This document shows positions 49,667-57,358 of a stretch of DNA of 64,000 bases, in pieces. The notes under the pieces were generated by a model, which worked only from the letters and a program-made list of their open reading frames with translations, had not been told where the DNA came from and did no database searches. The stretch spans positions 682,001 through 746,000 of the forward strand of contig NZ_JBHUJS010000003.1 in the NCBI RefSeq assembly GCF_042683405.1, written 5' to 3'. Source of the DNA: Telluria sp042683405 (GTDB lineage: Bacteria > Pseudomonadota > Gammaproteobacteria > Burkholderiales > Burkholderiaceae_D). Both the position numbers and the translations under genes were made by a program. Numbering within the stretch: position 1 is the first letter of the stretch; each line of letters starts with the position of its first letter.

Positions 49667-50842
49667 ATGACCTTCGCCCTTCCTGAACCGGCTCCCGGCT
49701 TCGACCAGCCTGTCGCGGTGCTCAAGCACTGCCACGACCGCATCCGCAAGCAGCTCTCCACGCTGCACAAGCTGCTGGCGCACCTGCCCGCGCACGGCGC
49801 CGACCAGGACGCGCAGCAGGCCGCGCGCGCGATCCTGTCCTACTTCGACAAGGCCGCCAACCTGCACCATGACGACGAGGAACACGACCTGATCCCGATG
49901 CTCCAGGCGACCGCGTCCGGCGAGGACGCGGCGCTGCTGGGCCGGCTGGCGCCGCAGCTGCTGCAGGAGCACGCCGAGATGGAAGCCATGTGGCAGCAGC
50001 TGCGCGGCCCGCTGGCGGCGATCGCGGAAGGCCAGGCGCAGGCGCTCGATGCGGGCGCCGCGGCGCGCTTCGCTGACGCCTATGCGCGCCACATGGAGAT
50101 CGAGGAAGGCCAGGTCGCGCCGATGGCGCTGCGCCTGTTCAGCGGCGCGCAGATGGAGCAGCTGGGCCGCGCGATGCAGGAACGGCGCGGCATCCTCCCG
50201 GCGGGCGAGCGCGTCGCGCACATGCGCAAGGACTACGAGCAGGCCGCGCTGTCGGAACAGGAAGTGCGCGCCAATCCCATCGAGCAGTTCGAAGAGTGGT
50301 TCCAGCAGGCCCTGCGCGCCGAGGTCAACGAGCCGAATGCGATGGGCGTCTCGACCGTGGGCGCGGACGGACGGCCCAGCTCGCGCATCGTGCTGGTCAA
50401 GCAGTTCGACCAGCGCGGCTTTACCTGGTACACCAACTACGACAGCCAGAAGGGACGGGAACTGTGCGCCAATCCGCATGCCGCATTGCTATTCTTCTGG
50501 AGTGAACTTGAGCGCCAGGTTCGGGTCGAAGGAAGGGTGGAGCGCACCTCGGCGGAGGAAAGCGACCGCTACTTTGGCAGCCGGCCGCTGAAGAGCAGGC
50601 TGGGCGCGATCGCGTCTGACCAGAGCCGGCCGATCGGCAGCCGCGAGGCGCTCGAGCGCAACTACGAGGCGGTCGTCAGCCGCTTCGGCGAGGATCCGCC
50701 GCGTCCCGAGCACTGGGGCGGTTTCCGCCTGGTGCCGGACCGGATCGAGTTCTGGCAGGGCCGCAGTTCGCGGTTCCACGACCGGATCGTGTACACGCGC
50801 CAGCCTGACGGCAGCTGGTCGCGGCAGCGTTTGCAACCGTAG
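49667..50842 (+). CDS. pdxH: Hemerythrin-PdxH fusion protein
   Basis: A single open frame of 391 residues. Residues 1-175 are a hemerythrin/HHE helical bundle with diiron-type ligands (VLKHCHDRI with His21 and His23, LHHDDEEHDLIP with His67, His68 and Glu71/His73, QEHAEM with His102, RHMEIEEGQVAP with His142 and Glu146). From about residue 184 the protein is pyridoxamine-5'-phosphate oxidase: AHMRKDYEQAALSE, MGVSTVGADGRPSSRIVLVK, TNYDSQKGRELCANP, RVEGRVERTSAEESDRYF and RPEHWGGFRLVPDRIEFWQG. PdxH makes pyridoxal 5'-phosphate with FMN and oxygen. PdxH is normally about 215 residues and stand-alone; there is no stop codon between the two parts. Internal initiation at ATG 50174 or 50222 could also release a free PdxH. 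Confidence 0.93.
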   Translation: MTFALPEPAPGFDQPVAVLKHCHDRIRKQLSTLHKLLAHLPAHGADQDAQQAARAILSYFDKAANLHHDDEEHDLIPMLQATASGEDAALLGRLAPQLLQEHAEMEAMWQQLRGPLAAIAEGQAQALDAGAAARFADAYARHMEIEEGQVAPMALRLFSGAQMEQLGRAMQERRGILPAGERVAHMRKDYEQAALSEQEVRANPIEQFEEWFQQALRAEVNEPNAMGVSTVGADGRPSSRIVLVKQFDQRGFTWYTNYDSQKGRELCANPHAALLFFWSELERQVRVEGRVERTSAEESDRYFGSRPLKSRLGAIASDQSRPIGSREALERNYEAVVSRFGEDPPRPEHWGGFRLVPDRIEFWQGRSSRFHDRIVYTRQPDGSWSRQRLQP

Positions 50843-50871
50843 AGGCGCCCTGGGCGCCGGAAGGAGGCGCC

Positions 50872-52074
50872 ATGTTCGACCTCGCCCGACTCGGTTCCTG
50901 GAGCCGCGACGTCCGCAGCCAGCTCACGCTGCCGCTGCGGGTCGACCTCTGGAACGGCCAGCGCTATGACTTCTCGCCCGAGCCGCCGCGCGTCACCGTG
51001 CGCGTGCCCGATCCCGGCGCGCTGCGCTACCTGCTCAGCCCCTCGCTGTACAACCTCGGCAAGGCCTACGTGGAAGGGGCGATCGAGGTCACCGGCCGCG
51101 CCCAGGACATGATCGCCGTGGTCAATGCGCTGGCGCGCGCCTCGCTCAAGCCCGAAGGCCGGCTGGGGCGCGCGGTGCACCACCTGCGCCACACGCGCGA
51201 GAAGGACCGCAAGGCGATCGCCTACCATTACGACGTCTCCAACGCTTTCTACCAGGCCTGGCTGGACCCGGCCATGGTGTATTCCTGCGCCTACTTCGAG
51301 AACGGCGACGAGGACCTGGCCACGGCGCAGGTCAAGAAGATCGACCACATCCTCAACAAGATCCGCCTGCAGCCGGGCCAGACCCTGCTTGACATCGGCT
51401 GCGGCTGGGGCGCGCTGGCAATCCGCGCCGCCGAACGGTACGGCGCCCGCTGCGTCGGCATCACCCTGTCCGAAAACCAGCTGCGCCTGGCGCGTGAGCG
51501 CGTGCGCGCCCAGGGGCTGGAGGACCGGGTCGAGATCCGGCTGCAGGACTACCGCGACGTGCGCGGCCGCTTCGACCGCATCACCAGCGTCGGCATGTTC
51601 GAGCACGTGGGGGTGGCACACCTGCCCGAGTACTTCCGGCGCATGTGCGAGCTGCTGGCCGAGGACGGGGTGGCGATGAACCACGGGATCACTTCCACCG
51701 ACCCGGCGGGCGGCGCTACGCCCTACGGCGGCGGCGAGTTCATCGCCGAGTACGTGTTCCCGGACGGCGAGCTGGCGCACCTGTCGGCCGTGCTGCGCGC
51801 CATGCAGCAGGGCGGGATGGAAGTGCTGGACGTGGAAAACCTGCGGCGCCACTACGCGCGCACCTGCGCGCTGTGGACCGAGAACTACGAGGCCCGTTCC
51901 GCCGAGATTGCGGCGCTGACGGATGCGCGGCGCTTCCGCATCTGGCACGTCTACCTCGCGGGCTGCGCCTGGGCCTTCGAGCACGACATGATCAGCCTGT
52001 ACCAGGTGGTCTGTAGCAAGGCCGGCGGCCCCGCCGCCGCGCACCCCTGGTCGCGCCGCTACATGTACCAGTAA
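50872..52074 (+). CDS. cfa: Cyclopropane-fatty-acyl-phospholipid synthase
   Basis: SAM-dependent enzyme that adds a methylene bridge to unsaturated membrane lipids. 400 residues. N-terminal lipid-binding region, then AIAYHYDVSNAFYQAWLDPA with AMVYSCAYF, the SAM motif TLLDIGCGWGALAIRAAERY, EVRLQDYRD-like EIRLQDYRDV, SVGMFEHVGVAHLPEYF and the C-terminal VYLAGCAWAFEHDMISLYQV with the expected Cys. A strong AGGAGG precedes the ATG. It follows the hemerythrin-PdxH gene by 29 nt and may be co-transcribed. Confidence 0.95.
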   Translation: MFDLARLGSWSRDVRSQLTLPLRVDLWNGQRYDFSPEPPRVTVRVPDPGALRYLLSPSLYNLGKAYVEGAIEVTGRAQDMIAVVNALARASLKPEGRLGRAVHHLRHTREKDRKAIAYHYDVSNAFYQAWLDPAMVYSCAYFENGDEDLATAQVKKIDHILNKIRLQPGQTLLDIGCGWGALAIRAAERYGARCVGITLSENQLRLARERVRAQGLEDRVEIRLQDYRDVRGRFDRITSVGMFEHVGVAHLPEYFRRMCELLAEDGVAMNHGITSTDPAGGATPYGGGEFIAEYVFPDGELAHLSAVLRAMQQGGMEVLDVENLRRHYARTCALWTENYEARSAEIAALTDARRFRIWHVYLAGCAWAFEHDMISLYQVVCSKAGGPAAAHPWSRRYMYQ

Positions 52075-52096
52075 CCGGCGGACGGTCGCCTCCCCG

Positions 52097-52642
52097 TCAG
52101 CCGGCGTCCTTGACGCGGCTGGCAAAGGTCTGCCGGAACTTGGACAGCTTGGGCGCCACCACGAACGCGCAATACCCCTGCAGCGGATGCTGCCTGAAGT
52201 AATCCTGGTGATAGTCCTCGGCCCGGTACCACTTCTGCTGCGGCTGGATCTCGGTCACCAGCGGCGCGGTCCACACGTGCGCCATCTCGCCCATCACCTG
52301 GCGCGCGGTCGCTTCCTGCTCCGGCGACGTGGTAAAGATCACCGACCGGTACTGCGTGCCGACATCGTTGCCCTGCCGGTTCAGCGTGGTCGGATCGTGG
52401 ATGGTAAAGAAGATCTCGAGGATGTCGCGGTACGAGATCTGGGCCGGGTCGAACTCCACCCGCACCACCTCCGCATGCCCGCTGGTTCCCGAGCACACCT
52501 GTTCGTAGGTCGGGTTCTCGGTGTGGCCCCCCATGTAGCCGGATTCGACCTTGGTCACGCCCCGCGTCTCCAGGTACACCGCCTCCGTGCACCAGAAGCA
52601 GCCCCCGCCCAGGATGGCGGTCTCGATTGTTCTCTCTTCCAT
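52097..52642 (-). CDS. msrA: Peptide-methionine (S)-S-oxide reductase MsrA
   Basis: Repairs oxidised methionine (S-sulfoxide) in proteins with thioredoxin as reductant. 181 residues; catalytic motif LGGGCFWCTEAVY, then SGYMGGHTENPTYEQVCSG, GHAEVVRVEFDPAQISY and YHQDYFRQHPLQGYC. It starts at ATG 52642. A TATACT (minus strand, 52710-52705) with GGGACT 17 nt upstream may be its promoter. It is convergent with cfa and diverges from the flavin reductase gene. Confidence 0.96.
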   Translation of the reverse strand: MEERTIETAILGGGCFWCTEAVYLETRGVTKVESGYMGGHTENPTYEQVCSGTSGHAEVVRVEFDPAQISYRDILEIFFTIHDPTTLNRQGNDVGTQYRSVIFTTSPEQEATARQVMGEMAHVWTAPLVTEIQPQQKWYRAEDYHQDYFRQHPLQGYCAFVVAPKLSKFRQTFASRVKDAG

Positions 52643-52822
52643 GTGATGTGCTCCAGCCGGTGATGGCAACGGCGGACCCGCCGCTGCTTGCGTCCTGCCT
52701 CTACAGTATAGACCAGTGCGCCCGGCAGTCCCTTGCGCACGCATCCCGGCAGGCGCGGCCGCAGCCTTTCGCAGGGGCAGGTGGTTTTTTTGGCATAATG
52801 GTGCAAATTCCCCAAGCAAGCG

Positions 52823-53323
52823 ATGAACATAAGCTCCCCCCGCGCCGACGCGCGCCAGTTCGACACGGTCCAGTTTCGCCGCGCCCTGTCCCAGTTCGCC
52901 ACAGGCGTCACGGTCATCACGACCCGGCTCGCCGACGGCACCTTCCGCGGCCTGACCGCGAGCTCGTTCAATTCCGTCTCGCTGGATCCGCCGCTGGTGC
53001 TGTGGAGCCTCGGCTCGGCCGCCAACAGCTTGCCCATCTTCAGCGGCAACTCGCACTACGTGATCAACGTCCTCTCGGCCGGCCAGGCCGACGTTGCGCG
53101 GATGTTTTCCACCCGCGGCGAAAACCCGTTCGACTCGGTCGAGTTCGAACTGTCGCGCACCGGCCAGCCTGTGCTCAAGGGCGCCTCCGCCTGGTTCGAA
53201 TGCCACAACCGCAGCCGCTATCCGGAAGGCGACCACGTGATCTTCGTGGGCGAAGTCGAGCACTGCGAATACACCGACCTGCCGGCCCTGATTTTCCACC
53301 ACGGGCGATTCAGCAGCACATAA
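52823..53323 (+). CDS. Flavin reductase-family FMN-binding protein
   Basis: A 166-residue split-barrel flavoprotein of the flavin reductase-like family, which supplies reduced FMN/FAD to monooxygenases. Signatures: FRRALSQFATGVTVITTR, FRGLTASSFNSVSLDPPLVL, FVINVLSAGQ-like YVINVLSAGQADVARMFS and the C-terminal PALIFHHGRF. No oxygenase partner is adjacent; gcdH, also a flavoprotein, follows 65 nt downstream with its own operator-like sequence. A CATAAT hexamer (52794-52799) may be its -10. Confidence 0.9.
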   Translation: MNISSPRADARQFDTVQFRRALSQFATGVTVITTRLADGTFRGLTASSFNSVSLDPPLVLWSLGSAANSLPIFSGNSHYVINVLSAGQADVARMFSTRGENPFDSVEFELSRTGQPVLKGASAWFECHNRSRYPEGDHVIFVGEVEHCEYTDLPALIFHHGRFSST

Positions 53324-53345
53324 ACGCGGTAGAATTGTCAGTTAA

Positions 53346-53360
53346 GTTGCCTATACAACC
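53346..53360. promoter_or_regulatory. HutC-operator-like palindrome before gcdH
   Basis: GTTGCCTATACAACC differs at one position from GTTGTCTATACAACC in the hut promoter. It ends 28 nt before the gcdH ATG. Relative to GTMTAKAC it has one mismatch (GTATAGGC on the other strand), so the regulator could be HutC or a related GntR protein. Confidence 0.5.
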
Positions 53361-53388
53361 TACCCTTATTTCCCTATAACGAGACGCC

Positions 53389-54576
53389 ATGAACGCACAC
53401 CGCAAGGCCCAGTTCCACTGGGACGATCCGCTCCTGCTCAATTCCCAGCTGACCGACGACGAGCGCATGGTGCGCGACGCCGCAGCGGCCTACTGCGCCG
53501 ACAAGCTGCAGCCGCGCATCCTGGAGGCCTTCCGCCACGAGCAGATGGACACGTCGATCTTCCGCGAAATGGGCGAGCTCGGCCTGCTGGGTCCGACGAT
53601 TCCCGAGCAGTATGGCGGCCCGGGCCTGAACTACGTGGCCTACGGCCTGATCGCGCGTGAAGTCGAGCGCGTCGACTCGGGCTACCGTTCCATGATGAGC
53701 GTGCAGTCCTCGCTGGTGATGGTGCCGATCTACGAATTCGGCACCGAGGCGCAGCGCCAGAAGTACCTGCCCAAGCTGGCCACCGGCGAATGGATCGGCT
53801 GCTTCGGCCTGACCGAACCGAATCACGGCTCCGACCCTGGCTCGATGGTCACGCGCGCGCGCAAGGTCGACGGCGGCTACTCGCTGACCGGCTCCAAGAT
53901 GTGGATCACCAACTCCCCGGTCGCCGACGTGTTCGTGGTGTGGGCCAAGGATGACGAAGGCGCGATCCGGGGCTTCGTGCTGGAAAAGGGCTGGAAAGGC
54001 CTGTCCGCGCCGGCCATCCACGGCAAGTTCGGCCTGCGCGCCTCGGTCACCGGCGAAATCGTCATGGACGAAGTGTTCTGCCCGGAAGAGAACGCCTTCC
54101 CGGACGTGCGCGGCCTGAAGGGCCCGTTCACCTGCCTGAACTCGGCGCGCTACGGCATTGCCTGGGGCGCGCTGGGCGCGGCCGAAGCGTGCTGGCACAC
54201 TGCGCGCCAGTACACCATGGACCGCAAGCAGTTCGGCCGTCCGCTGGCCGCCAACCAGCTGGTGCAAAAGAAGCTGGCCGACATGCAGACCGAGATCACG
54301 CTGGGCCTGCAGGGCTGCCTGCGCCTGGGCCGCATGAAGGACGAAGGCACGGCTGCCGTCGAAATCACCTCCATGATGAAGCGCAACTCCTGCGGCAAAT
54401 CGCTGGACATCGCCCGCACCGCGCGCGACATGCTGGGCGGCAACGGCATCTCCGACGAGTTCGGCGTCATCCGCCACATGGTCAACCTGGAAGTGGTCAA
54501 CACCTACGAAGGCACGCACGACATCCACGCCCTGATCCTCGGCCGCGCCCAGACCGGCATCCAGGCCTTCAGCTAA
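53389..54576 (+). CDS. gcdH: Glutaryl-CoA dehydrogenase
   Basis: FAD-dependent acyl-CoA dehydrogenase that oxidises and decarboxylates glutaryl-CoA to crotonyl-CoA in lysine, hydroxylysine and tryptophan degradation. 395 residues; FHWDDPLLLNSQLTDDERMV at the N-terminus is characteristic, with FGLTEPNHGSDPGSM (FAD/substrate), the SMMSVQSSLVMVPIYEFG segment and VNTYEGTHDIHALILGR with the catalytic Glu. Usual regulators for this gene are LysR-type and none is adjacent; a GntR-type palindrome lies in its promoter region. It ends in a cluster of palindromic repeats and a strong terminator. Confidence 0.95.
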   Translation: MNAHRKAQFHWDDPLLLNSQLTDDERMVRDAAAAYCADKLQPRILEAFRHEQMDTSIFREMGELGLLGPTIPEQYGGPGLNYVAYGLIAREVERVDSGYRSMMSVQSSLVMVPIYEFGTEAQRQKYLPKLATGEWIGCFGLTEPNHGSDPGSMVTRARKVDGGYSLTGSKMWITNSPVADVFVVWAKDDEGAIRGFVLEKGWKGLSAPAIHGKFGLRASVTGEIVMDEVFCPEENAFPDVRGLKGPFTCLNSARYGIAWGALGAAEACWHTARQYTMDRKQFGRPLAANQLVQKKLADMQTEITLGLQGCLRLGRMKDEGTAAVEITSMMKRNSCGKSLDIARTARDMLGGNGISDEFGVIRHMVNLEVVNTYEGTHDIHALILGRAQTGIQAFS

Positions 54577-54577
54577 C

Positions 54578-54671
54578 AAAAATGGGGACAGACCCCATTT
54601 CCAAAATGGGGTCAGACCCCATTTTTTGCCCATCTCCGGCGCTGTCCAAAATGGGGACAGACCCCATTTTT
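54578..54671. repeat. Three REP-like palindromes after gcdH
   Basis: Units at 54578-54600, 54603-54627 and 54647-54671: AAAATGGGGxCAGACCCCATTTT, a 9 bp A/T-flanked stem with a 5 nt loop. Units 2 and 3 are each followed by GCCCATCTCCGGCGCTG, giving a 43-44 nt direct repeat. The A-run and T-run make each unit look like a bidirectional terminator. Confidence 0.85.
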
Positions 54672-54698
54672 CGCCCATCTCCGGCGCTGCAAGCCAAA

Positions 54699-54736
54699 TA
54701 AAAAACGGGAACCCGGCTCGGGTTCCCGTTTTTTTT
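54699..54736 (+). terminator. Intrinsic terminator between gcdH and the SGNH gene
   Basis: ACGGGAACCCG-gct-CGGGTTCCCGT (54705-54729) with A-run before and eight T after, so it can act in both directions. Confidence 0.9.
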
Positions 54737-54746
54737 ATACCCGCCT

Positions 54747-54795
54747 AAAAATGGGGTCTGTCCCCATTTTAAATGGGGTCTGTCCCCATTTTTTT
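54747..54795. repeat. Two REP-like palindromes in the opposite orientation
   Basis: Units at 54747-54770 and 54771-54795 contain TGGGGTCTGTCCCCA, the reverse complement of units 1 and 3 after gcdH. The last T-run overlaps the stop codon of the SGNH hydrolase gene. Confidence 0.85.
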
Positions 54796-56161
54796 ACAGC
54801 CAGCCTTTGGTGAACATCTGGTCGGCGATGTAGCGCGCGACCAGCGAGTGCTCGTACGGGGTCGGGTGCACGCTGTCGGCGAACATGTAGCGGCTGACGT
54901 CGCCCGCGACCAGGTTGGTGCCGTTGCACATCAGCGAGGAGGTGCCGCCGGCGTTCGGGCCGCACGCCACTGCCGTGGTGTTGGTCAGGCCGTATTTGCT
55001 CGGGTTGGCGAACTGGTCGTTCGACAGCGCGAACAGGTCGACGTACAGCACGCGCGCGTCGTCCGGCAGGTTGGCGCGCAGCGCGGTGTTGAACGAAGTG
55101 GCCATGCCCTTGATCAGCTGCTGGGCGCTGGCGCTCTGCGAGCGTGCCGACGGCGACACCGAGACGTCCGGCAGGTTGTTGACCACCACATACTTGGCGC
55201 CCTTGCCCAGGATCTGGGTGTTGATGATGTTCGCCAGTTCGGCGCCGGCCGCGCCCATCGCCGGAACGTTGTTCGGGCCGTTGGCGGTCAGGTAGTCCTG
55301 GCCCGCCTTGGCGCCTGCCGCCTGGCCGGCTGCGGTCGCGGTGGCCACCATCGGGCCGTACACGGCCGGGCTGCCGGCGGCGGTGTTGCCTGCCATGACG
55401 GCGGCGGTCACTGCGGCGCCCACAACGGTCTGGTCGGTACTGCCCGGACGTGCGCGCTCGGTCTGCATCGCGGTGGCGATGGCGACGGCCGCGCTCTGCG
55501 GATTCGGTGCGCCTGCAGCGAGCTGGGTCACGAGGCTCTGGCCGAATGCGGTCTGGCCGGCGCTGGTACCGGCGGCGGTCGCTGCAGCGGCAAGCTGGCC
55601 CATCAGCATCAGCAGGTCGTTGCCGCCTGCCATCACGTAGACGACTTCATTGCCGCCGAATTTGCCGCCGTTGCGGGCCAGGTGGGTGGCGACCTGAGTC
55701 ACCACCGGCACGGTCAGTGCGCCGGTCGGATCGCCGGTCAGTGCATTGCCTGGACCGACAGGGTTGGTGACGCGCGCACCGCCCTGTGCGTAGTTGTAGC
55801 AGTTCAGGTGGTTCTGTACCGGCACCGCGAACATGCCCTGGCCGTTCAGGCCGGTCTGCGCTGCGCACGGCGCGGACATGCCCATGGTCGCTGCCAGCCA
55901 TTCGCTCCAGGTGCGGCCATCCAGCTCTGGCTTGCCCGCCACCACGCCGTTGACCGTGAACTTGCCGCCACCCGCTGCTGCGATCGGACCGACCTTGTAG
56001 CTGCCCACGTCGGCCAGCGAGTCGCCGAACACGACCTGGCGCGCAAATACCGGCTTTTGCGCCTTGGACAGGAGGGTCGAGGCCGGGCCGCTGCCACTGT
56101 CGCCGCAGCCCGCCAGGACCGCTGCCGCGACAAGTGCCAGCACGTAGTTAGATTGACGCAT
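54794..56161 (-). CDS. SGNH/GDSL-family lipoprotein hydrolase
   Basis: A 455-residue predicted lipoprotein (lipobox LAGCGDSGSG, Cys19) of the SGNH/GDSL esterase-lipase group. Block I RQVVFGDSLADVGSY carries the nucleophile Ser, CYNYAQGGARV the block II Gly, VVYVMAGGNDLLML the block III Asn and FADSVHPTPYEHSLVARYIA the Asp-x-x-His pair. Between blocks III and V lies a long Ala/Gly/Thr-rich insert (about residues 190-300). Substrate unknown. The TAA stop falls in the T-run of a REP-like repeat. Confidence 0.9.
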   Translation of the reverse strand: MRQSNYVLALVAAAVLAGCGDSGSGPASTLLSKAQKPVFARQVVFGDSLADVGSYKVGPIAAAGGGKFTVNGVVAGKPELDGRTWSEWLAATMGMSAPCAAQTGLNGQGMFAVPVQNHLNCYNYAQGGARVTNPVGPGNALTGDPTGALTVPVVTQVATHLARNGGKFGGNEVVYVMAGGNDLLMLMGQLAAAATAAGTSAGQTAFGQSLVTQLAAGAPNPQSAAVAIATAMQTERARPGSTDQTVVGAAVTAAVMAGNTAAGSPAVYGPMVATATAAGQAAGAKAGQDYLTANGPNNVPAMGAAGAELANIINTQILGKGAKYVVVNNLPDVSVSPSARSQSASAQQLIKGMATSFNTALRANLPDDARVLYVDLFALSNDQFANPSKYGLTNTTAVACGPNAGGTSSLMCNGTNLVAGDVSRYMFADSVHPTPYEHSLVARYIADQMFTKGWL

Positions 56162-56324
56162 TTTGTCTCCTTGGGATTCTTATTGAAGAAACGAACGCAC
56201 GTACTATTCGCTTGATAACTAATATGCCAGCGTTCTCAGCTGTTGTACAGGAAAAAGCGTAGCTTTTGGTCAAGTGCGCGACGGTCCGCGGCAGGCCCGC
56301 GACAGGCCGCCGGAAACCGTGCCG

Positions 56325-57356
56325 TCATTCGGGAATGTCGCGCTGGAGCAGGCCGTGGACGATGCCGGTCGAGCCGTGCGCGGCGCGGCGCAGGCGATCG
56401 TTGACGCCCATCCAGGCCGCGTCGCGCGGCGGCGCTTCGACCAGGATGACGTCGGCGCCGCAGTGGTCCATCGCGCGCAGCGAAGCGTACAGGGCATGGG
56501 CGAAGCCCTCCGGCTCGGCCGGCAGGCGCACCTCCGGTCCCTGGTGCGGCAGGCTGGAATAGTGGATCAGGGCGGCGCTGCGGCCCGCATCGCGCAGGCG
56601 CGCGAGCGTCTCGACCAATGTGGCGCTGTCCTGCATGGCGACCGGCGTGTGCGGCGCGTAATGCGATTCAAGCGTGCCCGAGGCGCGCGGCGCGGCGGCG
56701 TCCGGCGCGACCGGCAGCATGTCGATCACGGCGGCGATGGCCTCCGGGCTGATGTGGCCCGGACGCAGCAGCACCGGGCCGTGGGTGGCCAGGCGCGACA
56801 TGTCGACGATGGTCGATTCGATGCCCACTTGCGACTGGCCGCCATCCAGCACCATGTCAACCGTGCCGTCCGCCCCGAATTCGTCGCGCACGTGCTGCGC
56901 CGTGGTCGGGCTGACGTTGCCGAACTTGTTGGCCGAGGGCGCGGCGACGCCGCCCTGCCCGCCCTTGAAGGCGCGCAGCAGCGCCAGCGCCACCGGATGC
57001 TGCGGGCTGCGCAGGCCGACCGTGTCCTGGCCGCCCGACACCGCATCCGGAATGCCCGGTGCGCGGCGCAGGATCATGGTCAGTGGCCCAGGCCAGAAGG
57101 CGGCGGCCAGCTGCTGCGCTTCCGGGGGAATGTCGGCGGCCCAATGAGCCAGGTCGCCCTCCGGCGCGATGTGGACGATGACAGGATGGTCCTGCGGCCG
57201 GCCCTTGGCGGCGTAGATCCTGGCCACGGCTTGCGGGTTCTCCGCATCGGCGCCCAGCCCGTACACGGTCTCGGTCGGGAACGCCACCAGCCGGCCCTGT
57301 TCCAGCGCGCGCGCGGCGGCGGCGATGGCGTCGTGGTCGATGTCCGGTGCGTCCAT
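56325..57356 (-). CDS. tsaC: L-threonylcarbamoyladenylate synthase (Sua5/YwlC type)
   Basis: Makes threonylcarbamoyl-AMP from threonine, bicarbonate and ATP, the first step of t6A37 tRNA modification. 343 residues: YrdC-like domain (LVAFPTETVYGLGADA, KGRPQDHPVIVHI, PSANKFGNVSPTTAQHV, VGIESTIVDMS) followed by a Sua5 C-terminal domain (about 210-343), the long form. The start ATG 57356 is 2 nt after the purK stop, so it is probably the last gene of the purine operon. 56162-56324 holds no gene. Confidence 0.95.
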   Translation of the reverse strand: MDAPDIDHDAIAAAARALEQGRLVAFPTETVYGLGADAENPQAVARIYAAKGRPQDHPVIVHIAPEGDLAHWAADIPPEAQQLAAAFWPGPLTMILRRAPGIPDAVSGGQDTVGLRSPQHPVALALLRAFKGGQGGVAAPSANKFGNVSPTTAQHVRDEFGADGTVDMVLDGGQSQVGIESTIVDMSRLATHGPVLLRPGHISPEAIAAVIDMLPVAPDAAAPRASGTLESHYAPHTPVAMQDSATLVETLARLRDAGRSAALIHYSSLPHQGPEVRLPAEPEGFAHALYASLRAMDHCGADVILVEAPPRDAAWMGVNDRLRRAAHGSTGIVHGLLQRDIPE

Positions 57357-57358
57357 GG

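Noticed and set aside
52706..52713. GTATAGAC upstream of msrA, a match to the GTMTAKAC operator core
   Set aside because: Only 8 bases match, flanks are not palindromic, and about one such match is expected by chance in a window of this size and composition.
54578..54795. CRISPR array
   Set aside because: Only five palindromic units in both orientations, without regular unique spacers or cas genes.
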